From positions 1,736,001-1,800,000 of the forward strand of contig CM065651.1 of assembly GCA_033220425.1 (NCBI GenBank): DNA of 64,000 nt. The letters are read 5' to 3'. The translations under genes were made by a program, and so were the position numbers. The DNA comes from Lepraria neglecta. Taxonomy: Eukaryota > Ascomycota > Lecanoromycetes > Lecanorales > Stereocaulaceae. Shown here one piece after another: positions 33,581-46,321 of the stretch (position 1 is the stretch's first letter; each line of letters opens with the position of its first letter). Below the pieces are notes generated by a model. That model did not search any database. It was not told the origin of the DNA and worked only from the letters and a program-made list of their open reading frames with translations.

Positions 33581-36500
33581 ATGCCTTCAGCACATACCAC
33601 CGATAGCAAGACACGGCAATCTTCAGGAGGGAGGTCATTCTTTGGGCGAAAACATAAAGAGAAGTCTCAGGACGACGAACACGGACAGGATGATGGAGGG
33701 TCAGTGCTGCAGGTGCCCAGCGGCAGTTCCAGCGCCAATGGGTCGCGATCATCGAGGCACTCGCATAAATCACAAATGCAGTCAGAGGACTCGGGACCGG
33801 AGGGTGAAGGACTCGGGCTTTCAATGACTGCTGGAGTTATCACTTCGATACCTTACGATACTGCTGCCGATGGGAGGTCTCCTATACCGGTGGACTATTT
33901 ACCAAAGAATGAGAAGGCCCCGTCTAGAAGAGAGCCTTTACCACACCACTTGGCTAAAGGAGGGAAGGACTTTCACCAGTATCCTTCTTGGAATCCTCAA
34001 GACGCACCAAATGGGTCATCACACCCCACAGGCCCAAGACCGCCACCTCATTCATCTCAGTCCTCTCTCAAACCCGTTGCCGTCCTACCCCCACGTGATA
34101 GCAGTAGAAAACCTATACCACTGAGCGATTCTGCAAGCATCTACAACGATCACCCAGGCACACACGCTTCAAATTCCACCAACGACACGTCCTCCAACCA
34201 CCGAAACTCATTCGACCAAATGAGTGTCCTCTCTGCCGCCTCCTCGGCTACCCGAGGCTCTAGCATATTCTCCTCAGACAACTCATCACGGACAGCGGTG
34301 CAAGATCAACGGCCTAGTACATCTCACTCACGAAGCTCCCACCACCCCCACGCTTGGGCGCCACAGCAAGCCTCAGGTTTCAATTCTACAACTTCCTTGA
34401 ACCCAGATGGCTTCCAATTCCCACGGCCTGCGGATGACCGAATCGTCGAGGCACAATTCCTGGACATGATGAACAAGCGCAATTGGCAAGCTATGCCTGA
34501 ACAAGCAAAGAGGCAGATGATGGCATACCCTACAAGTAAGAAGTGGCAATTGGTACATCAGGACAGGCTGGTAGAATGGCAAGGGGAGCAGAAGAGAAGG
34601 ACGCAAGCCCGGCAAACAGTCCTCAGCCATGATGGCTCCCATTCAATTTTTACTCGCGCCGATGAAGAGGGCAGCCCCGAGTGGTATGTGAGAAAGGTTA
34701 TGAACGATACCATAACCCCGAAGCAGCTGGGAAGTTTGAGCGTCAGCTTGAGGACGCAACCAATCAGCTGGGTCAAGTCGTTCGTGGAAGCCCAGGGTCA
34801 AGTGGCGTTGACAAATGTTCTCGGTAAGATCAATCGAAAGCAGGGCCAAGGTCCTGCACCTGCAGCAGGCTCTACGAGCGACAAAGACCTCGACCGAGAG
34901 TACGATATCATAAAATGCTTGAAAGCACTCATGAACAACAAGTATGGCGCTGACGATGCCCTGGATCACAAGCAGGCTGTTGTAGCACTCGCAACCTCCC
35001 TCATCTCCCCGCGACTGACTACAAGGAAACTTGTGAGCGAAGTATTGACCTTTCTATGTCATTGGGGGGAAGGAGAAGGCCACCTTAAGGTCCTCCAAGC
35101 CATGGACCATGTCAAAGCCCATCAAGGCGAGAATGGTCGTTTTGATGCGTGGATGCGAATAGTGGAGGTCACAGTCGATGGCCGGGGCAAGATGGGCAGT
35201 CTGGTCGGTGCCAGCGAAGAAGTGCGGAGTGGAGGCATCGGCATGGAGAATCTCCTCATGGAATACGCACTCTCTACGCTCTTCCTACTAAATATGATCA
35301 TCGATGCACCGGAGCATGACCTACAGCTTCGATGTCATATCCGGGCTCAATTCACCTCTTGTGGCATCAAGAGGATATTACTTAAAATGGGAGACTTCCA
35401 GTATGAGGCTATAAACAAGCAGGTGGAACGATATCGAGAGAACGAAGCCATTGACTACGAGGACCTTCTTCAGCGCGAGAACAGCAGCATGAAAGATAGC
35501 ATCGAGGCGGAGGTCAAGGATATGCAGGATCCAGCGCAGATTGTGGATGCCATTCAGTCGAAAGTGCAAGGAAGCCGGGCGCAGGACTACTTCCTCTCCG
35601 CAATGCAGCATATGCTCTTGATCCGAGACAACGACGGCGAGGATCGTTTACGGATGTTCCAATTAGTTGACGCTATGCTCAGCTATGTTGCAATGGATCG
35701 AAGGCTGCCTGATATGGATCTCAAACAGAGTCTCAATTTCTCCGTACAGAGTCTATTGGACAGGCTCCATACCGATTCGGAAGCACGACAGGCTCTGGAT
35801 GACTCGACTGAGGCAAGGCAACTCGCTGATTCTGCAATCGCCGAGCGTGATGAAATGAAGGCCAGGATCGATATGGGAGCAGACGGCCTCGTAGCGAAGT
35901 TGCAAAAACAGCTTGAGGAGCAAAGCCAGATAATCGAGCTTCAAGGACGACAAAACGACGCTCTAAAAGCTGAGCTTGCAGATTTGCAACGAATTCGGGC
36001 ACAGGAATTACAGCGGAACGAGTTAGAAACCAGAGAGCTGTATCTTATGTTGCGGGATGCGCAAGACTTCGCGGCGGCTGTTGCTAAGAAAGGAGTTCCT
36101 GACACTCTTGCTTCTACGGACCCCAAGAAAATGCAGGGCATATTGGACCGCGAAGGCCTCATGGCTCGCTTGGAGGTGCAACTCGAACGAGCGAAGACTC
36201 AATGCAAGCTCGAAGGCAAAGTCTGGCAGCAGGCGGGTCCTTCTGACAGGCTACGTGAGCTCCGCGAGCAAATGGACGGTGGCGAAACAGGCGAAGGCAA
36301 AGAAAACTTCTCTACCATGATGACTAGACAATTTAGCTCTGGTCCTCTAAGCATGACCTCGAGAAATAGAATGCTCAAGGGTCCAAGGCGCGCTGCTGCC
36401 GATGCTCTGGCTGCCAGCGAAGAAGAGAAATACCGGATTGAAGGCTCAGGCGACGAGGCTATCATTTATGAAAAGCCTAGGATAATCGAGATGAGACGGC

Positions 36501-39105
36501 CTCAAATGAGCACTAAACAGGCGACTGGACTTCTCGGTGAAATTGCTGCCAAGGTGCGCCGATTCGATGCCAGCGACGACGACGATGGTGAAGGTGATGG
36601 TGTTACTACTGGGACATCTCATCCAAGCCTCGAGTCTGACCAGCCGAAGACGCCAATGGACGAAGTCCCACCGCCACAGGCAGAGAAATCCAAAGATATG
36701 CCACCACCTCCAATACCTACAAAGAGTTTAATACCTGGCTTCGAAGGTGGCCCTCCACCTCCACCTCCTCCTCCACCACCTCCGTCTCTTCCTGGTTCCT
36801 CTCATTCTCCTTCGATGCCTGGCTTCTCTTCTGGCGCTCCACCTCCACCACCTCCGTCCCTTCCTGGTTCCTCTCCTTCTCCTTCGATGCCTGGCTTCTC
36901 TTCTGACGCTCCACCTCCACCACCTCCTCCCATGCCAGGCACTCCTCGATCAGTCGCAAGCTCTGCACACACTTCAATGGGCCCGCCTCCAACGCCTGGC
37001 GCACCGCCAATTCCTGGTGCGCCTCCTTTGCCGAGTCCGTCAAAAGGCAGCTTTCTTCCTCAAGCTCAGTATGCTCTAGCACCTACCATTGGTCTGCCTT
37101 TCATACGTCCCAAGAAGAAGCTTAAGGCACTTCATTGGGACAAAGTTGATGCTCCTCAAGTTACTGTCTGGGCAGCTCACACCCCCACACATGCTGCTAA
37201 AGAGGAGAAATATATGGAGCTGTCAAGAAAGGGCGTTCTAGATGAAGTCGAAAAGCTGTTCATGGCCAAAGAGATCAAGAAGATTGGCGCCGCCAGCGGC
37301 AAGAAATCAGACAAGAAGCAGATTATTGGTAGCGATTTGCGGCAAAAGTTCTTGATCTCATTATCAAAATTCTCGACGACGTCTGCTGATGATATTGTAC
37401 GCATGATTATCCACTGCGACAAGGACATCCTGGATAACAATGTCGTTATGGACTTCTTACAAAGAGAAGATCTGTGTGTGGTACCTGACAATACCGCTAA
37501 GCTTATGGCGCCTTACAGCAAAGACTGGACTGGACCCGACGCGCTTCAATCAACTCGAGAGCAAGATCCGAATGAACTCACTCGGGAAGATCAGATCTAT
37601 TTGGCGACGGCCTACGAACTCAACCATTACTGGAAATCCAGGATGCGAGCTTTGTTGCTGACACGAACTTTCGAAAATGAGTATGATGAGATCTCGAAAC
37701 ATCTCAGAGAGGTCGTCAGTGTCTCAGAACAATTACGAGATTCTGTGGCCTTGATGAATGTTCTGGGTCTTATCTTGGATATCGGCAACTACATGAATGA
37801 CTCGAACAAGCAAGCTACCGGATTCAAGTTGAGCTCCTTAGGACGTCTGGCCATGATTAAAGACGACAAGAACGAATCTACCTTCGCAGATCTCGTCGAG
37901 CGGATAGTTCGAAACCAGTACCCTGAATGGGAAGGCTTCATCGAGGACATTGGTGGCGTCATTACTGCTCAGAAACTCAACGTCGAGCAGCTACGATTGG
38001 ATGCGAAGAAGTACATCGACAATATCAGGAATGTCCAAATGTCACTTGACTCGGGCAATCTCAGTGACCCGAAGAAATTCCATCCACAGGATCGCGTCAG
38101 CCAGGTCGTGCAAAGGTCTATGAAAGACGCAAGGCGAAAGGCGGAGCAGCTGGGGCTGTATCTTGACGAGATGAACAGGACCTACGACGACATCATGACT
38201 TTCTACGGTGAGGATAGCACGGATGAGAATGCGCGACGGGACTTCTTTGCTAAGCTAGCAAACTTCGTCCTGGAATGGAAGGTAAGCAAAGCAGTATCTA
38301 CGTTGTCTTTTAGTACAATGCTAATCCCGAACAGCGCTCCAAAGAGAAGAACATGGCTGTGGAAGAAACCCGCCGCCGTAACGAGGCATCTATGGCCCGT
38401 AAACGTGCCAACGCCAAAGCTGTCAACCCTGCTGCCGCCAACTCTGGCATTAGCACATCGGACGGTGCCCTGTCACCATCATCCACGGGAGCCATGGACT
38501 CCCTCCTCGAGAAACTGCGCGCTGCTGCGCCTCAAGCCCGAGATCAACGCGATCGCAGACGCAGGGCAAGACTTAGGGACAAACATCAAGTCCGCGTTGC
38601 CAGTGGCCAGACGATTCCCGATCTTGGCGACTTGACAAAGACCGGCGGCGAAGACGAAGAAGCAGATAAATCTCTCCTAAGCCCTGACGCTGCCAAAAAT
38701 GGCGATGGCGAGAAAATGGACCCTATCAGCGAAGGCGAAGATGTTGCCGAACGCGCAGCAAGCATGCTGCAAGGTCTTCGTGGCGACGGGGATGGCGATG
38801 GCGCTCGGCCTGGAAGCCGAGACGGTAGTGGCAGTCTAAGAGTCCGACGGCGGAGAGAAAGTGCTGATGACGAAAGACGGAATCGACGAAGAAGAAGAGC
38901 GAGGGAGAGCTCAAGCACAGATGGTGGCGAAGGGGCTACTCTAAGCCCAAAGCATGAGGGCGAAACGATCCCTGAGATCAAGGAGCCGGATGATGAGGAA
39001 GATGGTGGTGATGAAGCTGAAGGGGAAGAGTCGATACCCAAGACGGTCGTGGTCCCTCCAAGTCCGGAGGGGACCGAGAAAAAGCCTGTTGTTCTCGACG
39101 ACTAA
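33581..39105 (+). CDS. Formin (SepA/Bni1-type diaphanous-related)
   Basis: Exon 1 is 33581-38281, the intron is 53 nt (GTAAGC...aacag), and exon 2 is 38335-39105, giving about 1823 residues. A disordered Ser-rich N-terminus is followed by the Rho-GTPase-binding/FH3 region from about residue 284 (VEAQFLDMMNKRNW, KKWQLVHQD). Then come a coiled coil (about 720-880) and the FH1 proline runs (about 1040-1165, three repeats of PPPPPPSLPGSS-type units). FH2 starts near 1180 (LKALHWDKVDAP, LGLILDIGNYMND, GFKLSSLGRL) and ends in LEWK at the splice. Exon 2 carries a diaphanous autoinhibitory motif (GAMDSLLEKLRAAA, then a basic run) near 1619 and an acidic tail. Formins nucleate actin cables at hyphal tips and septa. 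All expected domains are present. Confidence 0.95.
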
Positions 39106-39660
39106 CAATACCGGTCTTACTGAAAAAGGGGAAGCGCAGGCTTGGAGTTGTGTATATTTCCCCTTCTCAGGGTTGGAGGTTCGTTTCATTTGTTTCAAGC
39201 GCTGTATCATGGTACGGATTTTTAATACCCCCTTTCCTTTCTCCCAGGGATGTCATGGCTTTGGCGCGGCATAGCGTTGTTGCAGCGCTGGCATTTGGCG
39301 TATAGAAAGCGTTTAGGTCCTTCCAAGAGGAAGAGATATGTACGTTGGATGGGGTGGCACTTGGTTTTCGAGTGCTAGCGCGTTAAAAGGGATACCTAGG
39401 AGTAGAGCGCTGCAATCAATCACAGCTTTTCCACTTCCCTGCTCCATATCGCAACCATGGCTGAAAGTTATGCACATCGTGCTCTTGGGGTTATGATTTT
39501 GTCTCATAGCAAGCTCTATATTTCTAATCATCGCTCATAAAGAAGAGGCAACAAGGCAACAAACACGAGGTATTTCGCATAAGAACGCTCGCTGCTCATG
39601 GAAACATGTAACGTCCTCATATCATCATGTCGAACCAAACTCCGCACCAGCACCTATTTA
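39106..39660. other. Intergenic between convergent genes
   Basis: About 550 bp of 3' flanks of the formin and the membrane-protein gene. Nothing else recognised. Confidence 0.5.
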
Positions 39661-40914
39661 TTAGCCAGCCCAACTCCCAAAATACATAGTGCCCCAAGCC
39701 TGGAAAACGCCATCATTCCATCCTATCATTGCGCCTCGTAGCCCAGCTGTTCCAAGCTCGCCTTCGTAAACCTTCACAGTTCCTACATCAGTGACCACCC
39801 ATACCTTCTCCGAGATGCCGGGTGGTAGGATGGTGCTGTAAACGACTCCGAACACCAATATCAATCCCAGCACAGCCAGACCGCTGAACATAGTGAACCA
39901 TGGCCGCCGCATTTTCATACCTCGCCATCGTCTGCTGCTGTGCACAGAAGCCAAGACACAGATGTCGAGGAGCTCCAAGACGATTGCGATACTAGTGCCT
40001 GCAACGGTGGCTGAAAGCCACGCCTTCTGTTGGCTGCCTGGAATGAGGATGCATCCAACGCCCTTGGCGAAGGTCTGCTCAATGGGCCAGACGTTGCAGT
40101 TTCCATCGAGCACGGCCACACCGAATGGTTGGAAGATGGGACTGCACCAGGACACGGAAGGAGTCGTGTCCTTGGCGGCGCCGACGGCGTAGGACAGGCC
40201 GAATGCTTGGAGCATGAAGACTGTGAGGAGGAGGATGAGCGCCATAAGCGCGATGTAGAGCGGTTTGGAGGTGAAGAGAGGTGGATGTTCCGAATTTGGC
40301 GCGAGACCAGTGTCTGAGGCGTCATCATTGACCGAGTGAAGAGCTATTGTGACTCCGTCCTCCAAACTGCCGAATTTCCCCATCTCGTGCCCACGGAGTA
40401 GATTTTCGTCTGTAGACTTTCTTTTGCGGGGAGTCAAGGCTTGTCGAAGTCTTGTGAGGAGGCTGTATTGTTCAATAATAAGGAATAGCACTTGCGCCAT
40501 ACTGCCCGCATCGATAACGAGCAGGAGTGGCGTCCATGTTAGGATTTTCTTAGAACTGAAGCCGGTGGACTTGTATGCTTGAGCTGTGATAGCTATAGTG
40601 AAGACTGTGGCGGCTAGGCACCATGTTTGCACCGTTTGCCATCTCACCACGCGGATTACTACCACAGGGATGTGCACAAGGAGGACAACGATGGTGTAGA
40701 TCCAGGGGAGTAGGGCCCCGCCTATGTCAGGGCGGAGATAGGATGATGCGCCGAAGGAGAGGATGGATTGGTTGGTCACTTGGGCCCAGGTTATGTTTGA
40801 GAATGGGCTGACGGTTGCGTTTAGGTCTAGGGGGCATAGCTCGAGAGATGAGGCGGTGGAAAAACGGAGGAAGAGGAAAAAGGAGAGTAGAACGACGGTG
40901 AATTTGTCAACCAT
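39661..40914 (-). CDS. Multi-pass membrane protein, unrecognised
   Basis: A single-exon frame of 417 residues with ATG at 40914. It starts with a signal peptide (VVLLSFFLFLRFSTASS), has N-glycosylation sites (NATV, NITW, NQSI) in a short outer segment, then about seven hydrophobic helices (for example IYTIVVLLVHIPVVVI, LYIALMALILLLTVFML, FSGLAVLGLILVFGVVY). A charged inner loop (TPRKRKSTDENLL) lies near residue 165. It resembles fungal-specific membrane proteins of unknown role; receptor-like topology is possible but no family is named. Confidence 0.75.
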   Translation of the reverse strand: MVDKFTVVLLSFFLFLRFSTASSLELCPLDLNATVSPFSNITWAQVTNQSILSFGASSYLRPDIGGALLPWIYTIVVLLVHIPVVVIRVVRWQTVQTWCLAATVFTIAITAQAYKSTGFSSKKILTWTPLLLVIDAGSMAQVLFLIIEQYSLLTRLRQALTPRKRKSTDENLLRGHEMGKFGSLEDGVTIALHSVNDDASDTGLAPNSEHPPLFTSKPLYIALMALILLLTVFMLQAFGLSYAVGAAKDTTPSVSWCSPIFQPFGVAVLDGNCNVWPIEQTFAKGVGCILIPGSQQKAWLSATVAGTSIAIVLELLDICVLASVHSSRRWRGMKMRRPWFTMFSGLAVLGLILVFGVVYSTILPPGISEKVWVVTDVGTVKVYEGELGTAGLRGAMIGWNDGVFQAWGTMYFGSWAG

Positions 40915-42296
40915 TCAGACAATTGATTGAGTGCGTAAGTTTTTTAGACAACGGGCAAAATAGATTTGGAGGGAAGAGAAGAAGTGGAGCCTTGGAGGTC
41001 AACTTTGTACATACATTTTGGCCGGTTGGGGCTCGGTTTGCGCTTCGTATCATACGTCAGAACCTTACCTTATCTTGACCGGTCAAGATGATAGGAGACG
41101 CGTCGGGTCCGAGTCACGCTGCCCATTATCTCGCTGAGTCCTAGAATTGAGTCAACATTGCGATGCCAGCACACATTTGGCACACATTTGGCACACATTT
41201 GTGGCTGCCGAATGAAAGCGCAGGATAGGAATTAGCCCGAAGCCGCGACGAGGCTGAGTGCTGTCAACCTATGTTTTACCCGTGTTCCAGGTGCGGGTTC
41301 TGCCTTGTGACCTTTGTGCTGAACGTGCTGAACTATGTATCCGATATCGCTATCGGGCATTGTGAAAAGGGACACCTCGCCTTGTAAGCGGCTCTCAGCG
41401 TTGGCCAGTATCCCTCTTACTCATACTGCAATGATTGAAACTCCGACTCTATCTCCAGTTAGAGGGGAAAGGTGAGGGACAGAGGTGACTTGGATATGAG
41501 TTTTGACACAGCAGGAGACACGAATCATTAACAGGTTTAGTTATAGCCTGGAGATAGGGAAATGTAATGCGTCATTCGCTGGTGGTGATGTGGTGGGACA
41601 AGGGGGATAGCTTGAGGAAGGTGCGTGGCTGTACTGCTCAGCCGCCAAGCCACAGAAAATTAGCGGGAAGGAGGGTGTGAGGAGGAGGGGGGAGAATTGG
41701 AAGCGAGATTTCCTTAACGCTTCATGCCAGCCAGCCAGCCAACATCTAGCATCTGTACCAGACACAGGGACAAGAGGGGCTCGCAACAATGCGTCGAGCT
41801 CTATGGCCTCGGCCCTTTCACATCTGTTAGCGTCCTCCGCGGCCAGAATCATTTGTTTATAGACTGAATGAAGGGCTAGTATCGATTAGATCAGCTTCAA
41901 GAATAGTCCCGCACCTTCGAGTCACATTCAAGACGACGGGGTCTTCGAGATATCTAAATAACGCCCATCTTGTTGGATGTCTCTAATAGCTTGTAGACGG
42001 TTCTTCTTACAGGAGTTACACTTCGGGAGCCTCAAAATCAGCAGTCGATACACACTTAGGTTATTTCCCTGACCCGTCACCCTACGTGGCCGGAACTTCG
42101 TACTCGATACCATATGTCACATCATCATACTATACTTCTGGCTCTGGTTATCCACCATATGATACTGAAGTACATTTCCCACCTGATTTTCTTTCTGGAG
42201 TCTCAACCTATAAATACGATCCTGATTGTATATATTCTCCTGCCCGACCAGGTTCCCTAGCAAATTCTGCCTCTAATATTTCATATTTCCGATAGG
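40915..42296. other. Intergenic, with 11-bp tandem repeat
   Basis: Mostly noncoding. Three 11-bp units (gcacacatttg) lie at 41169-41201. A frame at 42086-42295 lacks an ATG and could hold an upstream exon of the following gene. Confidence 0.4.
41169..41201. repeat. Three 11-bp tandem units
   Basis: gcacacatttg three times in a row, unchanged. Confidence 0.85.
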
Positions 42297-42859
42297 GAGA
42301 AGGCCAGGCCGTGACGACAACTCTTGAGGCTCGTGGAACGCAAACCATTGATCGCCTATCAAGTCTGGAAGACGAGACTCACGGACTTGGAAGTGATTAC
42401 CAACCAGCTGAATCTGGAGCCGAGCGCCGAACTATAGCTCAGCAACAAGACGAAAGGACCGAGACACCAACATCCCACCCACAAGTAGAATCTACAACCG
42501 CAACGAATTCCCTCCCGCCTTTGACCGAAGAGCATGTCATCTTTGTCGGACATACGCCACACGGAGCCACTGTCATAAAGAAACCACAGAATCCCGGCCT
42601 TACCGAGATCGCCGAATGGGACCTGCGTACGGGTTTCGGCGTCCTGACGTTAACAGCAAGCCTAGGTACAGCACTGGTGCTGATCTTTGTTATGGGAAAA
42701 GATATAAGCACTGCATTCACCATGGTAGCTTGGGTGCTGGTCGCTGGTACTATGCTTGCTGTTATCACAAAGGCCTGCTTGTGGGGAAGGCTTAAGCTGA
42801 GGCGCGACGACAATGTACCGTTGCAAAGTTCGATATTCACCGCCTCATATCCACCCTGA
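42297..42859 (+). CDS. Two-helix membrane protein family, copy 1
   Basis: A frame open from an acceptor-like site (cgatag at 42291-42296) to a stop at 42857-42859. The first annotated codon at 42311 is GTG, so the true start is probably in an upstream exon (42086-42295 region), which I could not fix. The N-terminal two thirds is polar. The C-terminus has WDLRTGFGVLTLTASLG, a hydrophobic helix (TALVLIFVMG), KDISTAF and a second helix (WVLVAGTMLAVIT). This C-terminal module recurs at 46.1 kb and 55.6 kb. Function unknown; no match to a named family comes to mind. Confidence 0.55.
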
Positions 42860-43664
42860 GGCCTGATAGATGCGTCCAAACATTATGAATGGAATCATTG
42901 TTCTTGTTCAAAGACCTCCAGAATACGGTATGGACCCTTGTTAAGATATTTATCCATAATTTTTCATACCGGTGGATCAAACGAGAGCTCCATATGGGGC
43001 GGGCAATGATGGCCCTAGAACAGAGCCACTTATGAAATTACCAATCATCCTTAGCCTCTAATAGGTCTTAGCTGCCAAGCGCGTGAATAAAACTGTCTCT
43101 TTGAATCCGCGTCTTGAGAAAGGAAAGGCGAGTCTCAGCCTGTAACACAATATCTCATTGGATCTCATTATTTATCTTATCAACCCAGTCACTTCCGAAT
43201 AGACTCCATCGACTCCTATAACATGTCATCAAAGTTTCAAAACAATGTAATCGTCACAATTACAAGTATATGTATCCATCCACTTTCCAATATCAAGTGC
43301 TTTTCTGGTCATTATTGCAGAATATGTCAAAAGTACATCAATCTGCTCACACCATACACACCGCTGCAGTGGCACTGTCCGGTGCTCCTTTGTACCACGC
43401 ACTGTTGGCGCCGCAACCAATTGATGATGAGTGTATCACAGACGCTGACTACCTACAAATGCTTGTCACCCAACTTTTCCCCCGTCACTCAACGTTCTCC
43501 TGAGCCTTCTTAAATCGACAGCAGTAAACATAGGTAGCTTCAACCCCCACATCCATCAAAACGTTCAATTCTTCAACACATCCTCGATACCAACATACCC
43601 GACTTCGTTATCGGAGATACCAAAGAAAATATCGTAAGGATTCTCAAGAAAGGAAATTGCCTAG
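42860..43664. other. Intergenic, nothing recognised
   Basis: About 800 bp. Open frames at 43223-43513 on both strands overlap each other and lack support. Confidence 0.4.
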
Positions 43665-44104
43665 CTATTCAGCTGCGCCAGCCCACATCTTCCAACTCAT
43701 CTTGCCGTTCGGATGCAGGATGAGCTTCACACTCCCCTGTGCATAAGTCCTCGTCTCCGTTGCCATGAGAGCGCGTGGGTCTATACGCAGTTGTTGATTG
43801 TAGATTCTTGCGACTTCTGTAAAAAGTGCAGCCAATTCTTGCGGGTTAATAACGGCATCCATGCGGGTGACTTCTGATTTTCCTGTGGGGTTACTGGGGA
43901 ATAGTCGATTTCGGTTTTATCGGGGAGCGGGGCATTGGGATTGAGGGATGTTGCGTTGGTTTGCGGGAGGATGAGGTTGGGCAGTAGTGGGTTGTTTAGC
44001 AAGGAGGGAATGGTGGCGGTGAGAGCGGTGGTGTAGAGTTGCAATTGGCGGAAAATGATGCACGTTACTTTGAATGTGTTCATCGTGGATGATGTGCAAA
44101 TCAT
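43665..44104 (-). CDS. Small hypothetical gene, model uncertain
   Basis: ATG at 44104 (or 44083) opens a polar frame rich in Asn, Pro and Thr (LLNNPLLPNLILPQTNATS). A second minus frame (43862-43665) has coding-like sequence (INPQELAALFTEVARIYNQQ, HPNGKMSWKMWAG). I found no intron that joins them in frame, so either the gene is frameshifted or only one frame is real. No family recognised. Confidence 0.3.
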
Positions 44105-45354
44105 GACAGATGGACGTAGGAAAGTGGGTGAATGAAGAGGATATATTATATAGATTCGTCCTCAGTCTCGCATGTCGCTCCGTCGCATATGTATGGCGGC
44201 CGGCGACTACGGGTTCCTGAACGGCTATTAATTGCTACGTCCCGGTCTTTACGGATATGGGTTGGGGAAGGTCACCCTTTTTTGGTATGGCCTTCTTCTG
44301 AGCACCAATACATGTTTGACGAAGAAGGCACTATCTGATCCACCCAAAAACACGGCGTTGCTCAATTGGCGAGCTCTTTCCTCAAAGAGCAAGATCGCTT
44401 CGGCCTGCGAATCTGCAAACGCTGCTTGAGAACTCTTGCTAGGCTTGAATCGCTCCTATCTCATGGTCTCTCTGCTTCTGGATGAGTACGGCACCAACGG
44501 CGCCGTCTGTCTATCTCCAACCGCTCGCCTTGAAAGAAATACAATAGAGCATGTATCTAATAGCCCTCGGGACTGATATACTTTTTATCGTGACTCCCTC
44601 CATGGCCCTTGGACCACCTATAAATACTGCACACTTTCTTAGCGCGTTATGAGTCAGCTGTGGCTCTAGCTCTCGTCTCCAACCTTCGACTTTCTCATAC
44701 ACCCTCTCGATACACCGACAGCTAGTGGGAAGATATCGAACACATCATCTCAGACCGCATGCTTTAGCTGATATGAGTGAAACTGCTTTCGTGAGTTGCC
44801 TCTATGCAGATGATTACATGACAAGGAACGGTGGGGTTGCGCCTTCGTCTTCTCAGAATCCATGGTCGCCTGTGCTGTCAACGTCCGTTTATTGAGTTCG
44901 CTTGAATCTGGTAACTGGACAACCTCAACTCATGTTGTCGGCGAAAGTATCTGAGGAGCGGGAGTTGCGCCGCAACTCTGGCAAGCTCAATGCCAATCTA
45001 CCGTGTCAAATACGGGCTTGACCATCTAAATTACGTGCGAGGAAGCAATCAGCCCTATTCGCTTTCGCACTCGCACTAGCTGATCCTACTCGCTTATCGC
45101 CAGCGCATTACTCCACTCTCATCCGCTATCTTCTTGCCTTGCACCTTCTGCTCGGATGTGTCAACGTGCAAATATTCAGTCCAGATTTCAGGACATGTTG
45201 TAACATCTGCTGCATTCATCGCTATCTCACGTTCCACCATACCTCGTAGGGTTCATCGAACGGGCTGCGCTTAGTATTTGTGCGGACGAGATTCACTAGA
45301 CGAGTTGCTTGAAGGACGAAAGAAAGAGAAATTTCAACCTCCAAATCTGGTAAA
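44105..45354. other. Intergenic, with segment duplicated at 54.1 kb
   Basis: Noncoding. 44773-44885 is clearly similar to 54088-54215 (shared runs such as actgctttcgtgagttgc and gcgccttcgtcttctcagaa), and a segment near 45078-45120 is similar to 54418-54465. Both lie upstream of copies of the two-helix membrane gene, so promoter and gene were duplicated together. Confidence 0.6.
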
Positions 45355-46321
45355 ATGGGATCTCATTCGACCGGCCTGGATGTCATTGAGTATAACCATC
45401 CATCGGCAAGATCGAAGCCTAAACGTCCCGCCGAGTTGGAAGAACACTTAGATGTACACTTCATTGACGGCGACCGTATTGATCCCTATGTCCTGCATCT
45501 CGAACTGGCAAATTCCTTGGGGCTAGAAGCTGTGGCTAAAGCTTCGACGCGTAATGTACAGCATCTAATACGGTAGTGGAAGATTCACATTGACCGGAAT
45601 CCTAGGGTATCAAAGGTTACACCGTCACTGCAGCCCGGCCCTTCACATCTGTAAGTTTCGACATCTACAACGATTGCCTTTTTACTGAATTAGGCCTCTC
45701 GAAGGCAGAGATAGACCAACTTGTAGAGCTTTCTCACACTCATATACGAGAGAAAGCCGCATCATGCAAGAGTCCGACCTTGCCGTTTGACTTCCCAACA
45801 AATCATCTACTAGGAGAGACATCGAGGATTCGAGAGAATTTAGACGATGAGCAAGTTCTCGCCTCTATGGCTAGCGACTATGCTGTTAGACAGGACAGAG
45901 ATCAAGTTGTTATTACAATGGTCGGGGATCCGGGGTCGGCCTCCACTCTTGCTTCTATAAGCACTGCTGCACCAGGCATCGGTGATCAAGTCATTAACGT
46001 CGATAATACATCAACACGAGCGGTATGGGAGCAAGGCCATCGAGACCAAGTCTAGCTGTTATTTGGGAGTGGTACTGGCGTAACGGGTCAGGCACATTAA
46101 CTCTTATGGCAAGCTTAAGCACAGCACTGATACTGATTTTTATCCTGAAGAAAGATCTGGACACCGCGTTTACGGTGGCGAGCTGGGTTCTTGTTGCAGG
46201 CACGATGCTTGCTGTCACCGTAAAGGGTTGGTTATGGGAAAGGCCAGGGCGCCATGAAGCTATTCCCTTAGCCAACCATACATCGGGTCAAGTACATCCA
46301 TCCGAAACGGTGATACGTTAA
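45355..46321 (+). pseudogene. Two-helix membrane protein family, copy 2 (frameshifted)
   Basis: Exon 1 is 45355-45555 (67 codons, VHFIDGDRIDPYVLHLELA). Exon 2 is 45606-45650 (15 codons, GIKGYTVTAARPFTS). Exon 3 starts at 45705 (AEIDQLVELSHTHI). Exon lengths 1 and 2 equal those of copy 3 exactly. Exon 3 stops at TAG 46053-46055, but the conserved membrane module (IWEWYWRNGSG, TALILIFIL, DTAFTVASWVLVAGTMLAV) lies in the next frame up to 46321. A single-base shift just upstream of 46025 explains this. No intron fits. It is either a young pseudogene or an assembly error. Confidence 0.65.

Noticed and set aside
36700-37070. Minus- and alternate-frame proline/glutamate-rich ORFs over the formin
   Set aside because: They are shadows of the FH1 proline repeats.
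41541-41852. 103-codon minus frame
   Set aside because: No ATG context, domain or neighbouring exon; treated as chance.
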